Part shown: piece by piece, positions 18,730-27,677 of the stretch | Layout: each line of letters begins with the position of its first letter | Numbering within the stretch: the first letter of the stretch is position 1 | Assembly (NCBI GenBank): GCA_016185185.1 | Contig: JACPOD010000036.1 | Location: 1-64,000 of the forward strand | Length of the DNA: 64,000 bases | Source: Sphingobacteriales bacterium | Lineage (GTDB): Bacteria; Bacteroidota; Bacteroidia; Chitinophagales; Chitinophagaceae | Direction of reading: 5' to 3' | Notes under the pieces: generated by a model | Told to the model about the DNA's origin: nothing | Database searches by the model: none | The model's input: the letters and a program-made list of their open reading frames with translations, nothing else | Translations under genes and position numbers: made by a program

Positions 18730-20133
18730 ATGAAGAAATTAACTTTTAAACAAGTAGCTCCTTTTTTGGTATTAGCAATGGTGGCGGTTGCAGCAATTTT
18801 TATTAAGCCGGTAACTGATTTTGCAGATTCATCAAAATATAACGGAGCTGATGTGGCCTGGATTATTGTAGCTACGGCACTGGTATTTTTAATGACTCCT
18901 GGCCTGGCGTTCTTTTATGGTGGAATGGTACATCGCAAGAACGTAATTTCTACTATGATTAAAAGTGTAGTGGCAGCGGGTATTGTAAGTATCATTTGGG
19001 TTGTGGTAGGCTATAGTCTTGCTTTTGGTGATTCCATGAAAATAAGTGGTTATGGTGTTATTGGAAATCCGCTCACCCATTTGTTTTTTAAAGGAGTCAA
19101 CTCTGGTGAACCCTGGAGCCTGGCACCAACTATTCCAAAAACCCTGTTCTCATTATTCCAGTTGATGTTTGCCATTATTACTCCCGGTCTTGTAGTGGGA
19201 GCCGTTGCAGAGCGAATCCGTTTTACATCTTATATCCTATTTACAGCATTATTCAGTTTGCTTGTATATGCACCTTTAGCACACTGGAGCTGGCATCCTG
19301 ATGGGTTTTTATTTAAGATGGGTGCTTTAGACTTTGCAGGTGGTACGGTAGTACATATATCTGCCGGTTGTGCGGCTTTAGCAGGTGCTTTGGTATTAAA
19401 ACGCAGAAAGTCACATATTGAAAACAGAGAAATTCCTCCTGCTAATGTACCATATGTATTAATTGGTACCGGATTACTTTGGTTTGGTTGGTTTGGTTTT
19501 AATGCAGGCTCTGCATTAGGAGCAAATGCACTATCTGTTTCCGCATTTGCAACAACAAATACTGCTGCTGCCGCTGCCGGTTTATCCTGGATGTTTTTTG
19601 ATGTGGCCCGTGGTAAGAAACCTTCGGTACTTGGTTTCTGCATAGGTGCCGTTGTTGGATTAGTTGCTATTACACCTGCTGCAGGTTTTGTTGCCATTCC
19701 GCAGAGTATATTTATCGGCGTAATTGCAGCCATTATTTCAAACGTAGCAGTACATTTCAAACAAAAATCTACTTTAGATGATACATTAGATGTATTCCCC
19801 TGTCACGGTTTAGGTGGTATGGTAGGTATGGTGCTTACTGGTGTGTTTGCCACAAAAGCAGTTAACTCAGCTGGTAACGACGGGTTATTCTATGGTAATA
19901 CTGCCTTCTTTTTTACGCAATTAAAGGCGATGGCTATTGCCGTAACATACAGTTTTACAGTTTCCTTCGCTATATTTAAATTCATCAACTTCATTCTTCC
20001 ATTACGTGTAAGTGAAGAAGATGAAGAGATGGGTCTCGATGCTTCACAACATAACGAAAAGTATCTCCAGGGTACATTGCTTGTTCATAGTAACGGTTCT
20101 TTAAAAGAAACTATGACAGAAGAACATAGATAA
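18730..20133 (+). CDS. amtB: Ammonium transporter (Amt), first copy
   Basis: An inner-membrane ammonium channel of 467 residues with 11 expected membrane segments. The pore histidines lie in AGGTVVHISAGCAALAG near residue 213 and FPCHGLGGMVGMVLTG near residue 357. FFYGGMVHRKNVISTM is the typical first-helix loop. The C-terminal tail is short and charged (SEEDEEMGLDASQHNEKYL), of the type contacted by PII protein GlnK, though no glnK gene is nearby. It lies behind gltBD, then a porin and a second transporter follow, making an ammonium uptake and assimilation block. Confidence 0.93.
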   Translation: MKKLTFKQVAPFLVLAMVAVAAIFIKPVTDFADSSKYNGADVAWIIVATALVFLMTPGLAFFYGGMVHRKNVISTMIKSVVAAGIVSIIWVVVGYSLAFGDSMKISGYGVIGNPLTHLFFKGVNSGEPWSLAPTIPKTLFSLFQLMFAIITPGLVVGAVAERIRFTSYILFTALFSLLVYAPLAHWSWHPDGFLFKMGALDFAGGTVVHISAGCAALAGALVLKRRKSHIENREIPPANVPYVLIGTGLLWFGWFGFNAGSALGANALSVSAFATTNTAAAAAGLSWMFFDVARGKKPSVLGFCIGAVVGLVAITPAAGFVAIPQSIFIGVIAAIISNVAVHFKQKSTLDDTLDVFPCHGLGGMVGMVLTGVFATKAVNSAGNDGLFYGNTAFFFTQLKAMAIAVTYSFTVSFAIFKFINFILPLRVSEEDEEMGLDASQHNEKYLQGTLLVHSNGSLKETMTEEHR

Positions 20134-20142
20134 AAATTAAAA

Positions 20143-20189
20143 GGTACAGCTAAATAAAGGGCTTCTGCGAAAAGCCCATCAGCTGTACC
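20143..20189 (+). other. Nested stem-loop between amtB and the porin gene
   Basis: GGTACAGCT (20143-20151) pairs with AGCTGTACC (20181-20189), and inside it GGGCTT (20159-20164) pairs with AAGCCC (20172-20177). No T run follows at once, so it looks more like an mRNA processing or stability element that sets the ratio of transporter to porin than a full terminator. Confidence 0.55.
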
Positions 20190-20216
20190 ATTTAATAACA
20201 CTTAAAATCAATTACA

Positions 20217-21287
20217 ATGTTAAGAAAAAAAATTAACACAAGTATCTTATGTGCATTACTCGGGGTACTATCAGCTAAGGCCCAAACAGATTCAACTACT
20301 AACCCACCACCTGCCACTACTTTTACATTTTCTGTAGATGCTTATTACAAGTCAGATTTTGCTAATCAGCTTTCAAATAATAAAACAAGTTTCACCAATT
20401 CAAATAATTCCTTTGAATTAGGAATGGCATCCATACGGATTGACCATAGTTTTGGAAAAATAGCTGCTACAGCAGATCTTGGCTTTGGACGAAGGGCAGA
20501 AGAATTTTCTTATAATGATGGTGAGACTGGTGCAGGGAAAAAAAATGGTTTTTTAACCCTGGCGGTAATAAAGCAGGCTTATATAAGCTACGCTCCATCT
20601 TCAAAAATTAAATTTACAGTTGGTAAATGGGCAACACATGTTGGGTGGGAATTATTAGATGCTTATGCTAACAGGAACTACAGCATGAGTTATGGTTTTT
20701 CTTACGGACCTTTCTTTCATACAGGTATAAAAGCAGATATTTCGTTAGGAGGAAAAACTGCTTTTATGATAGGTATTGCTAATCCAACCGATAACGCCAC
20801 AACTACTTCCCCCCGCAAAGTTGCCATTGCTCAATTAAGTACTGGTACAAAAGACGATAAGCTGAAAGCTTACCTCAATTTTCAGGGTACAAAAGATTTA
20901 ACACAATTTGATTTAGTGCTGAACGGAAACATCAGCAGTAAGTTTTCTATAAATTATGATGGAACCATTCAAAGCATCAAAGATGGGTCAACAAAAAGCT
21001 GGTCCAGTAACGCATTGTATTTAAATTACGATCCTACAAGTAAATTTGGTCTATCCTTGAGAGGCGAATACTTTGATGATAAAAAAAAACTAAACGTATT
21101 TAGTGATGCAAATGCTGGTGGAAATATTTTCGCTGCCACTCTTTCTGCAAACTTCCATATCGATAATCTTACGATCATCCCGGAAATACGACTGGATAAC
21201 GCAAGTCAGGAAATCTTTCTTAAAAATAATGGTTCAGGAACAAAAAGTGCCGGCAATTTTCTAATTGCAGCAGTATATAAGTTCTAG
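20217..21287 (+). CDS. Outer-membrane beta-barrel porin of the ammonium locus
   Basis: A 356-residue exported protein. Residues 1-23 are a signal peptide ending in a SAKAQ-like cleavage site. The mature part alternates short beta strands with a pattern typical of putative beta-barrel porin families (for example IKFTVGKWATHVGWELLDAY, with a plug-like loop). The last residues LIAAVYKF end in Phe, the usual C-terminal signature of outer-membrane barrels. It is placed between two amt genes and is probably the outer-membrane route for ammonium or a small nitrogen compound; that substrate is inferred from context only. Confidence 0.75.
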   Translation: MLRKKINTSILCALLGVLSAKAQTDSTTNPPPATTFTFSVDAYYKSDFANQLSNNKTSFTNSNNSFELGMASIRIDHSFGKIAATADLGFGRRAEEFSYNDGETGAGKKNGFLTLAVIKQAYISYAPSSKIKFTVGKWATHVGWELLDAYANRNYSMSYGFSYGPFFHTGIKADISLGGKTAFMIGIANPTDNATTTSPRKVAIAQLSTGTKDDKLKAYLNFQGTKDLTQFDLVLNGNISSKFSINYDGTIQSIKDGSTKSWSSNALYLNYDPTSKFGLSLRGEYFDDKKKLNVFSDANAGGNIFAATLSANFHIDNLTIIPEIRLDNASQEIFLKNNGSGTKSAGNFLIAAVYKF

Positions 21288-21341
21288 TAGCAGTTTACCG
21301 AAATCCGACAGCAATTATTATTAATCATCAAAAAAATTATT

Positions 21342-22940
21342 ATGAGAAAAGTAATGCCTAACATTTCTTTAAGGAGAGTTATTTCTGCTGCGATAGTAAT
21401 GCTTGTGGTTGTATTAATGGCAATACCCGGCGCATTGAATGCTCAGGACGCAACCGGCGCCAATACCGGAACTATTAATGATGTGGATGCAACAGCTGCT
21501 AAAGTAATTGACAGTATTGCAAATGCAAAAGATACAAGTATCGCTGCTGTGAGCAGTAATGTAAACAAATTAGCAGTAGCTGTTCAGACAATTGGAAATG
21601 CTGATGGACATAATAAAATTGCCATCAATATTATGTGGACATTACTTGCGGGGTTTCTTGTTATGTTTATGCAGGCAGGTTTTGCTTTAGTTGAAACCGG
21701 TTTTACACAAAAGAAAAACGTAGCGCATACAATGGGTATGAACTTCTTAGTGTATTCGCTTGGTATGATAGGATTCTGGATTTGTGGTTTCGCTTTCATG
21801 TTTGGCGGGGCACTCAATGCAGCTACTTTGGGAGGGGCGCCAGGAGTAATACCGCATGAATACACTGTTCATCTTTTTGGTCATGATTTTGGTATTATCG
21901 GTTCTGTTGGCTTTTTTCTCAACAGTAAAGTATATGATGTAGGAGTTTTTACTCTTTTCTTATTTCAGATGGTATTTATGGATACCACCGCTACTATTCC
22001 AACTGGTTCCATGGCAGAAAGATGGTCATTCAAATCATTTATAATTTTTGGTTTGTTTATTTCCATGTTTGTTTATCCAATTTTTGGTAACTGGGTATGG
22101 GGTGGAGGCTGGTTAGCAGCGTTAGGTGTAAATTTTGGATTGGGTCATGGGCATGTTGATTTTGCCGGTTCTTCAGTAGTACATATGGTGGGTGGCGTTG
22201 CGGCATTAGCAGGCGCTATCATTATCGGCCCAAGAAAAGGTAAGTATGGGCCTAACGGTGAAGTAAACACTATCCCTGGTCATAATATACCAATGGCTAT
22301 ACTGGGTACATTTATTCTGGCATTTGGATGGTTTGGATTTAACCCCGGATCTACATTAGCTGGTGGTGATCTGCGCATCGGCGTTGTTGCTGTTAATACA
22401 ATGATGGCAGGTACAGCGGGTACATTAGCCGCACTATTTTATATGTATGCAAGAGGTCAAAAGCCTGACCCGGGAATGTTATGTAATGGTTTATTAGCCG
22501 GGCTTGTGGCTATAACAGCCCCTTGCGCATTTGTTAATTCTATTTCTGCCGTTATAATTGGAGCCATTGCAGGTATACTGGTTATACTGGCATATAATCT
22601 TCTGGACAGAAAACTAAAAATTGATGATCCCGTTGGTGCATTTGCTGTACATGGGGTTAATGGTGCATGGGGAGTACTTTCCCTGGGATTATTTGCCGAT
22701 GGTTCATATGGTGATGGCTGGAATGGTGTTCCCGGAACCGTTAAAGGTTTATTTTATGGTGATAGTAGTCAGTTTTTTGCACAATTAATAGGCACCGCTA
22801 CATGTTTCATATTCGTTTATGTGGTGATGTATCTGTTTTTTAAATTAACAAATAAGATCGTTCCATTAAGAGTTAAAGAAGCAGATGAAATTGCAGGTCT
22901 TGATATACCCGAAATGGGTGTACATGGTTACGTTGACTAA
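21342..22940 (+). CDS. Ammonium transporter (Amt), second copy with N-terminal extension
   Basis: A 532-residue Amt/Rh-family protein. It has an N-terminal signal-like hydrophobic segment (residues 10-35, ending near NAQDATG) and a 60-residue periplasmic linker before the first pore helix. The Amt core starts at MWTLLAGFLVMFMQAGFALV. Pore histidines lie in AGSSVVHMVGGVAALAGA and FAVHGVNGAWGVLSLG, and AFGWFGFNPGSTLAGG is conserved. It differs clearly from the first copy in length and sequence, so this is not a recent duplication. A terminator follows before nhaA. Confidence 0.92.
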   Translation: MRKVMPNISLRRVISAAIVMLVVVLMAIPGALNAQDATGANTGTINDVDATAAKVIDSIANAKDTSIAAVSSNVNKLAVAVQTIGNADGHNKIAINIMWTLLAGFLVMFMQAGFALVETGFTQKKNVAHTMGMNFLVYSLGMIGFWICGFAFMFGGALNAATLGGAPGVIPHEYTVHLFGHDFGIIGSVGFFLNSKVYDVGVFTLFLFQMVFMDTTATIPTGSMAERWSFKSFIIFGLFISMFVYPIFGNWVWGGGWLAALGVNFGLGHGHVDFAGSSVVHMVGGVAALAGAIIIGPRKGKYGPNGEVNTIPGHNIPMAILGTFILAFGWFGFNPGSTLAGGDLRIGVVAVNTMMAGTAGTLAALFYMYARGQKPDPGMLCNGLLAGLVAITAPCAFVNSISAVIIGAIAGILVILAYNLLDRKLKIDDPVGAFAVHGVNGAWGVLSLGLFADGSYGDGWNGVPGTVKGLFYGDSSQFFAQLIGTATCFIFVYVVMYLFFKLTNKIVPLRVKEADEIAGLDIPEMGVHGYVD

Positions 22941-22955
22941 TCAGATTCTTAAAAA

Positions 22956-22984
22956 AGTTGCAGGTTTTTCCTGCAACTGTTTTC
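22956..22984 (+). terminator. Terminator after the second ammonium transporter
   Basis: AGTTGCAGG (22956-22964) pairs with CCTGCAACT (22970-22978) around TTTTT and is followed by GTTTTC. A moderately strong intrinsic terminator; nhaA starts 43 bases later. Confidence 0.75.
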
Positions 22985-23026
22985 TTAAATAAAGCTAACC
23001 TTCCACATACATAAATCTGTTGGGCA

Positions 23027-24256
23027 ATGAGAAGATTGATAAAAAAGGCATTTAACCCAATACGTATCTTCTTAAATGATAGCCGGGCAACCGGAGTTAT
23101 ATTGCTTTGCTGTACCGTAATTTCTATATGCTTATCAAACTTCCCTTTTTCAGGCGAAACGTACAAAAACCTTTGGCATAAAGAATTTTTGCATACTTCC
23201 TTTTTTATTATACCCGGAAGTTTTTCCCATTGGATTAATGATTTCCTAATGGCCTTTTTCTTCTTACTCGCTGGTATGGAAATAAAAAGAGAATTAATAA
23301 CCGGTGAATTGTCTTCTGTAAAAAGAGCGGTATTGCCATTCGGTGCTGCATTGGGTGGCATGATTGTTCCGGCATGTATTTTTCTTTTGTTTAATGCAGG
23401 CAGTTCGTATGCGCATGGTTGGGGAATACCAACTGCTACCGATATTGCTTTTTCGCTGGGAGTTGCATCTTTATTTGGGAAAAAAATACCGGTAGGGTTA
23501 AAAATATTATTAATGGCATTGGCTATTATTGATGACCTTGGTGCTATTATAGTAATTGCTCTTTTTTATGGTGGACAAATAAGGTGGATCTTTTTAGCTA
23601 TTTCAGCTCTCTTGTATGTTTTTTTATGGGTATGTAATATTCGTAAGGTAAAATTTGGTTTCATACAAATTGTATTATCCGTTTTACTCTGGTTTTGTAT
23701 TTTAAATTCCGGTATTGAAGGAAGTATTACCGGTGTATTAGTGGCATTTGCTTTGCCAATAAACATGTTGCCTAAAATTGAAAAGGCCATTCATGGCTAT
23801 GTTAACTTTTTTATCATTCCATCATTTGCACTGGCAAATACGGCTATTTTAATGCCGGGTAATATAATCGAATCATTAAGTTCTACTATAAGTATAGGAG
23901 TAATAGCAGGATTGGTTATTGGGAAACCGCTGGGAATTTTTCTTTTTAGCCGGTTAATGATTTTATTTAAAATTGCTCACCTGCCACATAACGTCACCTG
24001 GAAACATTTATTCGGGATGGGTACTCTTGCCGGTATTGGGTTTACCATGTCAATATTTACAACCAACCTGGCGTTTGACATGGAAATTTCTAAAGACATT
24101 TCTAAGATCTCAATTCTAATCAGTATGATCCTTTCTCTGGCAATAAGCTGGATGTATTTTAAATTAATCGATATTAAAATTCAGGTTGTTCCTGAGAAAA
24201 GAGTGTTTAAATTCCCCCAAAAAGAATTTGATACAGAAGTACCCGTTATAGCGTAA
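23027..24256 (+). CDS. nhaA: Na+/H+ antiporter NhaA
   Basis: An inner-membrane antiporter of 409 residues that exchanges external protons for internal Na+ and keeps cytoplasmic pH. The ion-binding aspartate pair is seen in ALAIIDDLGAIIVIALFYGG near residue 167, and the discontinuous helix motif TATDIAFSLGVASLFG lies near residue 138. FMSIFT-like glycine-rich helix GIGFTMSIFTTNLAF is near residue 340. Eleven to twelve hydrophobic segments are evident. It follows the ammonium genes but is separated by a terminator, so it may have its own promoter. Confidence 0.95.
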   Translation: MRRLIKKAFNPIRIFLNDSRATGVILLCCTVISICLSNFPFSGETYKNLWHKEFLHTSFFIIPGSFSHWINDFLMAFFFLLAGMEIKRELITGELSSVKRAVLPFGAALGGMIVPACIFLLFNAGSSYAHGWGIPTATDIAFSLGVASLFGKKIPVGLKILLMALAIIDDLGAIIVIALFYGGQIRWIFLAISALLYVFLWVCNIRKVKFGFIQIVLSVLLWFCILNSGIEGSITGVLVAFALPINMLPKIEKAIHGYVNFFIIPSFALANTAILMPGNIIESLSSTISIGVIAGLVIGKPLGIFLFSRLMILFKIAHLPHNVTWKHLFGMGTLAGIGFTMSIFTTNLAFDMEISKDISKISILISMILSLAISWMYFKLIDIKIQVVPEKRVFKFPQKEFDTEVPVIA

Positions 24257-24307
24257 ACAATCATTGAGTTATTTAAGTAAGTATTTCATATAAGCTACGA
24301 ACTCGTT

Positions 24308-24340
24308 AAACACCTCATTTCTATGAGGTGTTTATTTTTT
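24308..24340 (+). terminator. Terminator of nhaA
   Basis: AAACACCTCAT (24308-24318) pairs perfectly with ATGAGGTGTTT (24323-24333) over a TTTC loop, followed by ATTTTTT. A textbook intrinsic terminator facing the convergent small gene. Confidence 0.92.
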
Positions 24341-24392
24341 ACGAATGATTCATAAAAAATTATTAAGTCATGCAGATAGGTTATGACTGGTT

Positions 24393-24734
24393 TTATTCTG
24401 TGGGGATATGTTTTATTTTATTTACAATTTCCAGGTCACCTTCTGAAAGTGCTTCCCACCATTCATCATTTACATCATCTAAGCGGTATTCTGAATCAAC
24501 AATATAGTCTCCGTTTTCATCTATTTCATAAAAACAATTATTTAATGTGTCCAGTACACTGTTGACAGATTTTAATTGCACAAACAAAAGTCGGCTGACT
24601 AATTTTTTATTTACTTTTTGTTCTAAAAATTCTACTCTTTTTTCCAGGTCAAGAACCCGATCGTCTTTCCTTGCTAACAAAAAAGTTACTATAAAAAGGG
24701 AAAAAAGAATTACAATAAATAGTACCTGAATCAT
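24393..24734 (-). CDS. Small membrane-anchored coiled-coil protein, unknown
   Basis: A 113-residue protein with one N-terminal membrane helix (residues 2-20, VLFIVILFSLFIVTFLLA), a short heptad-patterned coiled coil (residues 25-48, LDLEKRVEFLEQKVNKKL), and an acidic C-terminal part (DENGDYIVDSEYRLDDVNDEWWEALSEGD). I do not recognise the family. Codon use and amino-acid make-up look like those of a real gene. It lies downstream of ppc on the same strand, separated by a stable hairpin, and could be transcribed with it. Confidence 0.6.
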   Translation of the reverse strand: MIQVLFIVILFSLFIVTFLLARKDDRVLDLEKRVEFLEQKVNKKLVSRLLFVQLKSVNSVLDTLNNCFYEIDENGDYIVDSEYRLDDVNDEWWEALSEGDLEIVNKIKHIPTE

Positions 24735-24771
24735 TCGCAGTGATTTAAGTGTTAATTACTAAGTGTTGTTT

Positions 24772-24797
24772 CCGCTACTTGTAAGTAGCGGTTTTTT
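24772..24797. terminator. Hairpin between ppc and the small membrane gene
   Basis: CCGCTACT (24772-24779) pairs with AGTAGCGG (24784-24791) around TGTA. A T tract follows only on the plus strand, so as a terminator it would work against plus-strand transcription; for the minus-strand genes it would be a plain hairpin. Confidence 0.5.
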
Positions 24798-27372
24798 AAG
24801 CTGAGTTCCTTCCTGCATTTATTATTCCAAACGAACAACGCATAACCAGTTTCTCATAATTTGCTTTATTTGGATTGGGAATTAGTTGCTCTTCCGATTC
24901 CCTTACCCTGGCAATTGCATATTGCTGTATAGTTAACAAAGGCAATACAATTCTTTCCCGCATTTGAACCGATAATTGTTCTACAGGATAATCTGCCATC
25001 AGGTCATGTTTACCTGAAAGCTTAAATACATATTGTTGGGTGAGCTGGTACTCTTCATAAATCAGGTTTCTTAATTCACCATATACCGGATGCCTCGATA
25101 AATACTCTGTTAATGGAAAGAAACATTTTTTCATGGCCATCTCGCAATTATCCATTAACGTTTTAAAGAAAAGCGAGTTTTTATATAAGGCTTTTACTTC
25201 ATTAAATCGTCCTTTATCATCCATTGCTTTTAGAGCAGTCCCCACGCCAAAATAACCTGTAACATTTTGTTTTAACTGACTCCATGCCCCCACATACGGT
25301 ATAGCTCTCAGATCTTTTAATGACAACCGTGTACCACCACCACGTTTTGCCGGTCTTGATCCTATATTGGTTTCAGCATAAAAGCGTAAAGGGCTAACCT
25401 GTGATAAATAATTTAAAAAGTCGGGATGATTCTTTAATGAAACATATGAAGCAAAACTGGCTTCGGCTAATTCCTGTAATAAACCCTCTTCATTTTTTTC
25501 TAAAGTAACATGACGGGATGAAAATAAGTCGTTGCTAATGCCTGCGTTGATCAATTGCTCAATGTTGAACTGGGCCGCATCAATAGTGCCAAAATTGGAA
25601 CTAACAGTTTGCCCTTGTATGGTTAGTTGTATTTCTTTGTTCGAAATATTCCTGCCCATACTGGCATAAAATTTATGTGTTTTACCACCACCTCTTGCCG
25701 GAGGGCCGCCACGACCATCAAAAAACACTACATCAATATCATATTTGCGGCTGATAGCAGTAAGTTCTTCCTTTGCTTTATAAATACTCCAGTTAGCCAT
25801 TAAATAACCACCATCTTTTGTACCATCACTAAAGCCAAGCATAATGGTTTGACGATTATTCTTTAATTGCAAGTGCTGATGATATGTTTCATTGGTGTAT
25901 AATGCTTCCATTATGGCACCGGCATGTTTCAAATCATCTATGGTTTCAAACAGCGGAACAATATCAATCTTTAACTCTTCTTTCTTCCAGCCGCCTAACT
26001 TGAACAATGCATATACTTCCATTACATTCAGTACACTGTTACACTGGCTGATGATATAACGGTCGCAACCTTCGTTACCATTGTACTGGCGAATTTCTTT
26101 GATGGCCTTAACGCTGTCAATGGTATCATTGAATAATGAATCACTTAATTCAATGCTTTCATTATTAGTTTCCAGTGATGAAAGTAATTGTACTTTCTCA
26201 TCTTCACTTAACCCATTATAATTCTTTGGCAATAAAGAGCTGTTAGCTGCAACAGCATCCAATACTTTGCCATGTACTGAGCTATCCTGTCTTATATCCA
26301 ATGTGGCAAAGTGCAAACCAAATACTTCAACCTTATTAATCAGGCTGTTTACCAAATGCACAAATAAACTGTTATGCTGATAAATTAATGTATCCCTTAT
26401 TTGATTAAGGGTTCCCAAAATTTCTTTTTTCGTTAAATCGGTTTTTTGCCCAGGAATAAAAATATTGTTATACAATTTTTTCTCCAGCTCATTTAAAGGT
26501 TGTTCAACACCTTTAAACGTAAGGCGGCGTTTAAGTTTTCTCACATCCAGATAATAACATTTAATGATACTTCCACGTAATGCATCTGCAACTTTTAAAG
26601 TGGTAGCCACCGTAACAAAAGGATTGCCATCACGATCGCCACCTGGCCAGAATCCCATTTTAATGACCGGGTTTTCTTTTGACAAACTATCTCTGAATCG
26701 GGTTTTCAGTAGGGAAATAATCCGGCCCGAAGCCTGGTAAAAAATATTTTCCATATACCATATCAAACTGATGGCTTCATCGTATGGTGTGGGTTTTTGT
26801 TGTTTGAAAAATGGTGTTTTACCTAATTGTTGCAAGTAAACATTTATCTGGCCAACATTATTATCTGCAATCGCTTTAGAGAGATCGGTAATAATACCTA
26901 ATACTGTTCCTGGATAAAATTGTGTGGGGTGTGCTGTTAGCACCAGGCGAATACAAAAATCTTCGAGCTTTTTTGCTAAAGCTTCTTCGTTATTAGTTTG
27001 AATGATCTCTGTTTCCAAATGTTTCAAAGTACCCGGCCCATTCATATCATTGACTTCACGGAAAGCGGCGTCTTCCAGCGCATCAAACAAAACCACTTGT
27101 CTTTCTACATACTGAACAAAACGAAAAAGCAGGTCAAGTTTATCGTTTTCATTTGTGTATTGTGTTTGTTTCTGTAAGAACTCTTCAATAATTTCTGAAG
27201 GGCTTTGTTTCTTTTTATAGCCATCCTCACAATTATTTAATAGCAGCGATAATAATATTCCTGTCTTTTCAATGCGGTGAAAAGGCAGTGAAGTAAATAA
27301 ACTGTTGTACAATTGAAACTTAATGCCTACCTGGTTCTTAAAAACCGATAAACCTGCAGATTCCTGGTTCAT
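24796..27372 (-). CDS. ppc: Phosphoenolpyruvate carboxylase
   Basis: Adds bicarbonate to PEP to form oxaloacetate, refilling the TCA cycle and feeding aspartate. The 858-residue product has the catalytic histidine motif LVLTAHPTQ near residue 143, GFWPGGDRDGNPFV near residue 243, GFSDGTKDGG near residue 507 and the glycine loop FFDGRGGPPARGGG near residue 543 in the form usual for Bacteroidota. The C terminus (NAGRNSA) replaces the NTG of E. coli. It is divergent from the thr operon across a 305-base spacer that holds the thr leader, placing the source of aspartate carbon beside the pathway that uses it. Confidence 0.95.
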   Translation of the reverse strand: MNQESAGLSVFKNQVGIKFQLYNSLFTSLPFHRIEKTGILLSLLLNNCEDGYKKKQSPSEIIEEFLQKQTQYTNENDKLDLLFRFVQYVERQVVLFDALEDAAFREVNDMNGPGTLKHLETEIIQTNNEEALAKKLEDFCIRLVLTAHPTQFYPGTVLGIITDLSKAIADNNVGQINVYLQQLGKTPFFKQQKPTPYDEAISLIWYMENIFYQASGRIISLLKTRFRDSLSKENPVIKMGFWPGGDRDGNPFVTVATTLKVADALRGSIIKCYYLDVRKLKRRLTFKGVEQPLNELEKKLYNNIFIPGQKTDLTKKEILGTLNQIRDTLIYQHNSLFVHLVNSLINKVEVFGLHFATLDIRQDSSVHGKVLDAVAANSSLLPKNYNGLSEDEKVQLLSSLETNNESIELSDSLFNDTIDSVKAIKEIRQYNGNEGCDRYIISQCNSVLNVMEVYALFKLGGWKKEELKIDIVPLFETIDDLKHAGAIMEALYTNETYHQHLQLKNNRQTIMLGFSDGTKDGGYLMANWSIYKAKEELTAISRKYDIDVVFFDGRGGPPARGGGKTHKFYASMGRNISNKEIQLTIQGQTVSSNFGTIDAAQFNIEQLINAGISNDLFSSRHVTLEKNEEGLLQELAEASFASYVSLKNHPDFLNYLSQVSPLRFYAETNIGSRPAKRGGGTRLSLKDLRAIPYVGAWSQLKQNVTGYFGVGTALKAMDDKGRFNEVKALYKNSLFFKTLMDNCEMAMKKCFFPLTEYLSRHPVYGELRNLIYEEYQLTQQYVFKLSGKHDLMADYPVEQLSVQMRERIVLPLLTIQQYAIARVRESEEQLIPNPNKANYEKLVMRCSFGIINAGRNSA

Positions 27373-27451
27373 TAACTATTGTTAGTTTACGATTGACAAA
27401 TGGGCAAGCATCAAAAGAGGCTTGAAATTACATAATAATTTCATTGTGGCA

Positions 27452-27481
27452 TTTGTTTTTATTGATTTAGTTGCTATCTTG
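27452..27481 (+). promoter_or_regulatory. thr operon promoter (TTTG-N19-TATCTTG)
   Basis: TTTG at 27452-27455 and TATCTTG at 27475-27481 are separated by 19 bases, the same layout as the ilv promoter at 4611. Initiation would fall just before the leader peptide ATG at 27497. The ppc promoter must lie on the other strand of the same spacer but was not clear. Confidence 0.6.
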
Positions 27482-27496
27482 CTGCCACTTCAAACA

Positions 27497-27583
27497 ATGG
27501 TAAGAAATATAACATATCAATTCACTGTTACAGCAATTTTGGTTGCTGCTTCTACCACTGCAACTACCACAACAATCCGCTAA
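27497..27583 (+). CDS. thrL: thr operon leader peptide
   Basis: A 28-codon ORF, 15 bases after a good -7 box, whose product holds nine Thr and three Ile. The C-terminal part reads ASTTATTTTIR: six Thr close to the end, then Ile. This is the composition of the E. coli ThrL leader, where shortage of charged tRNA-Thr or tRNA-Ile stalls the ribosome and lets the thr operon be read. A perfect 8-bp hairpin overlaps the last codons and the stop. thrA starts 94 bases later. Coding sense is supported by composition and position; no homologue could be checked. Confidence 0.8.
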   Translation: MVRNITYQFTVTAILVAASTTATTTTIR

Positions 27584-27592
27584 TGCGGATTG
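27573..27592 (+). promoter_or_regulatory. Hairpin over the thr leader stop codon
   Basis: CAATCCGC (27573-27580) pairs perfectly with GCGGATTG (27585-27592); the loop TAAT contains the leader stop. A ribosome at the stop or at the last Thr codons would melt it. No T run follows, so this is not an intrinsic terminator by itself. Confidence 0.6.
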
Positions 27593-27677
27593 AAATTACA
27601 CATATTACCAATTGGGCTTTAGCTGCACACTTTCAAAAAGAAATCTTAACTCTGTTTAAATAATTAATGTTACTAAA

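Noticed and set aside
19230-19760. 176-codon ORF opposite the first ammonium transporter
   Set aside because: Antisense shadow of a well-supported gene; Ala/Pro/Asn-rich with no domain.
27573-27592. Intrinsic terminator in the thr leader
   Set aside because: The hairpin is perfect but has no T run behind it, so it is recorded as a regulatory hairpin only.
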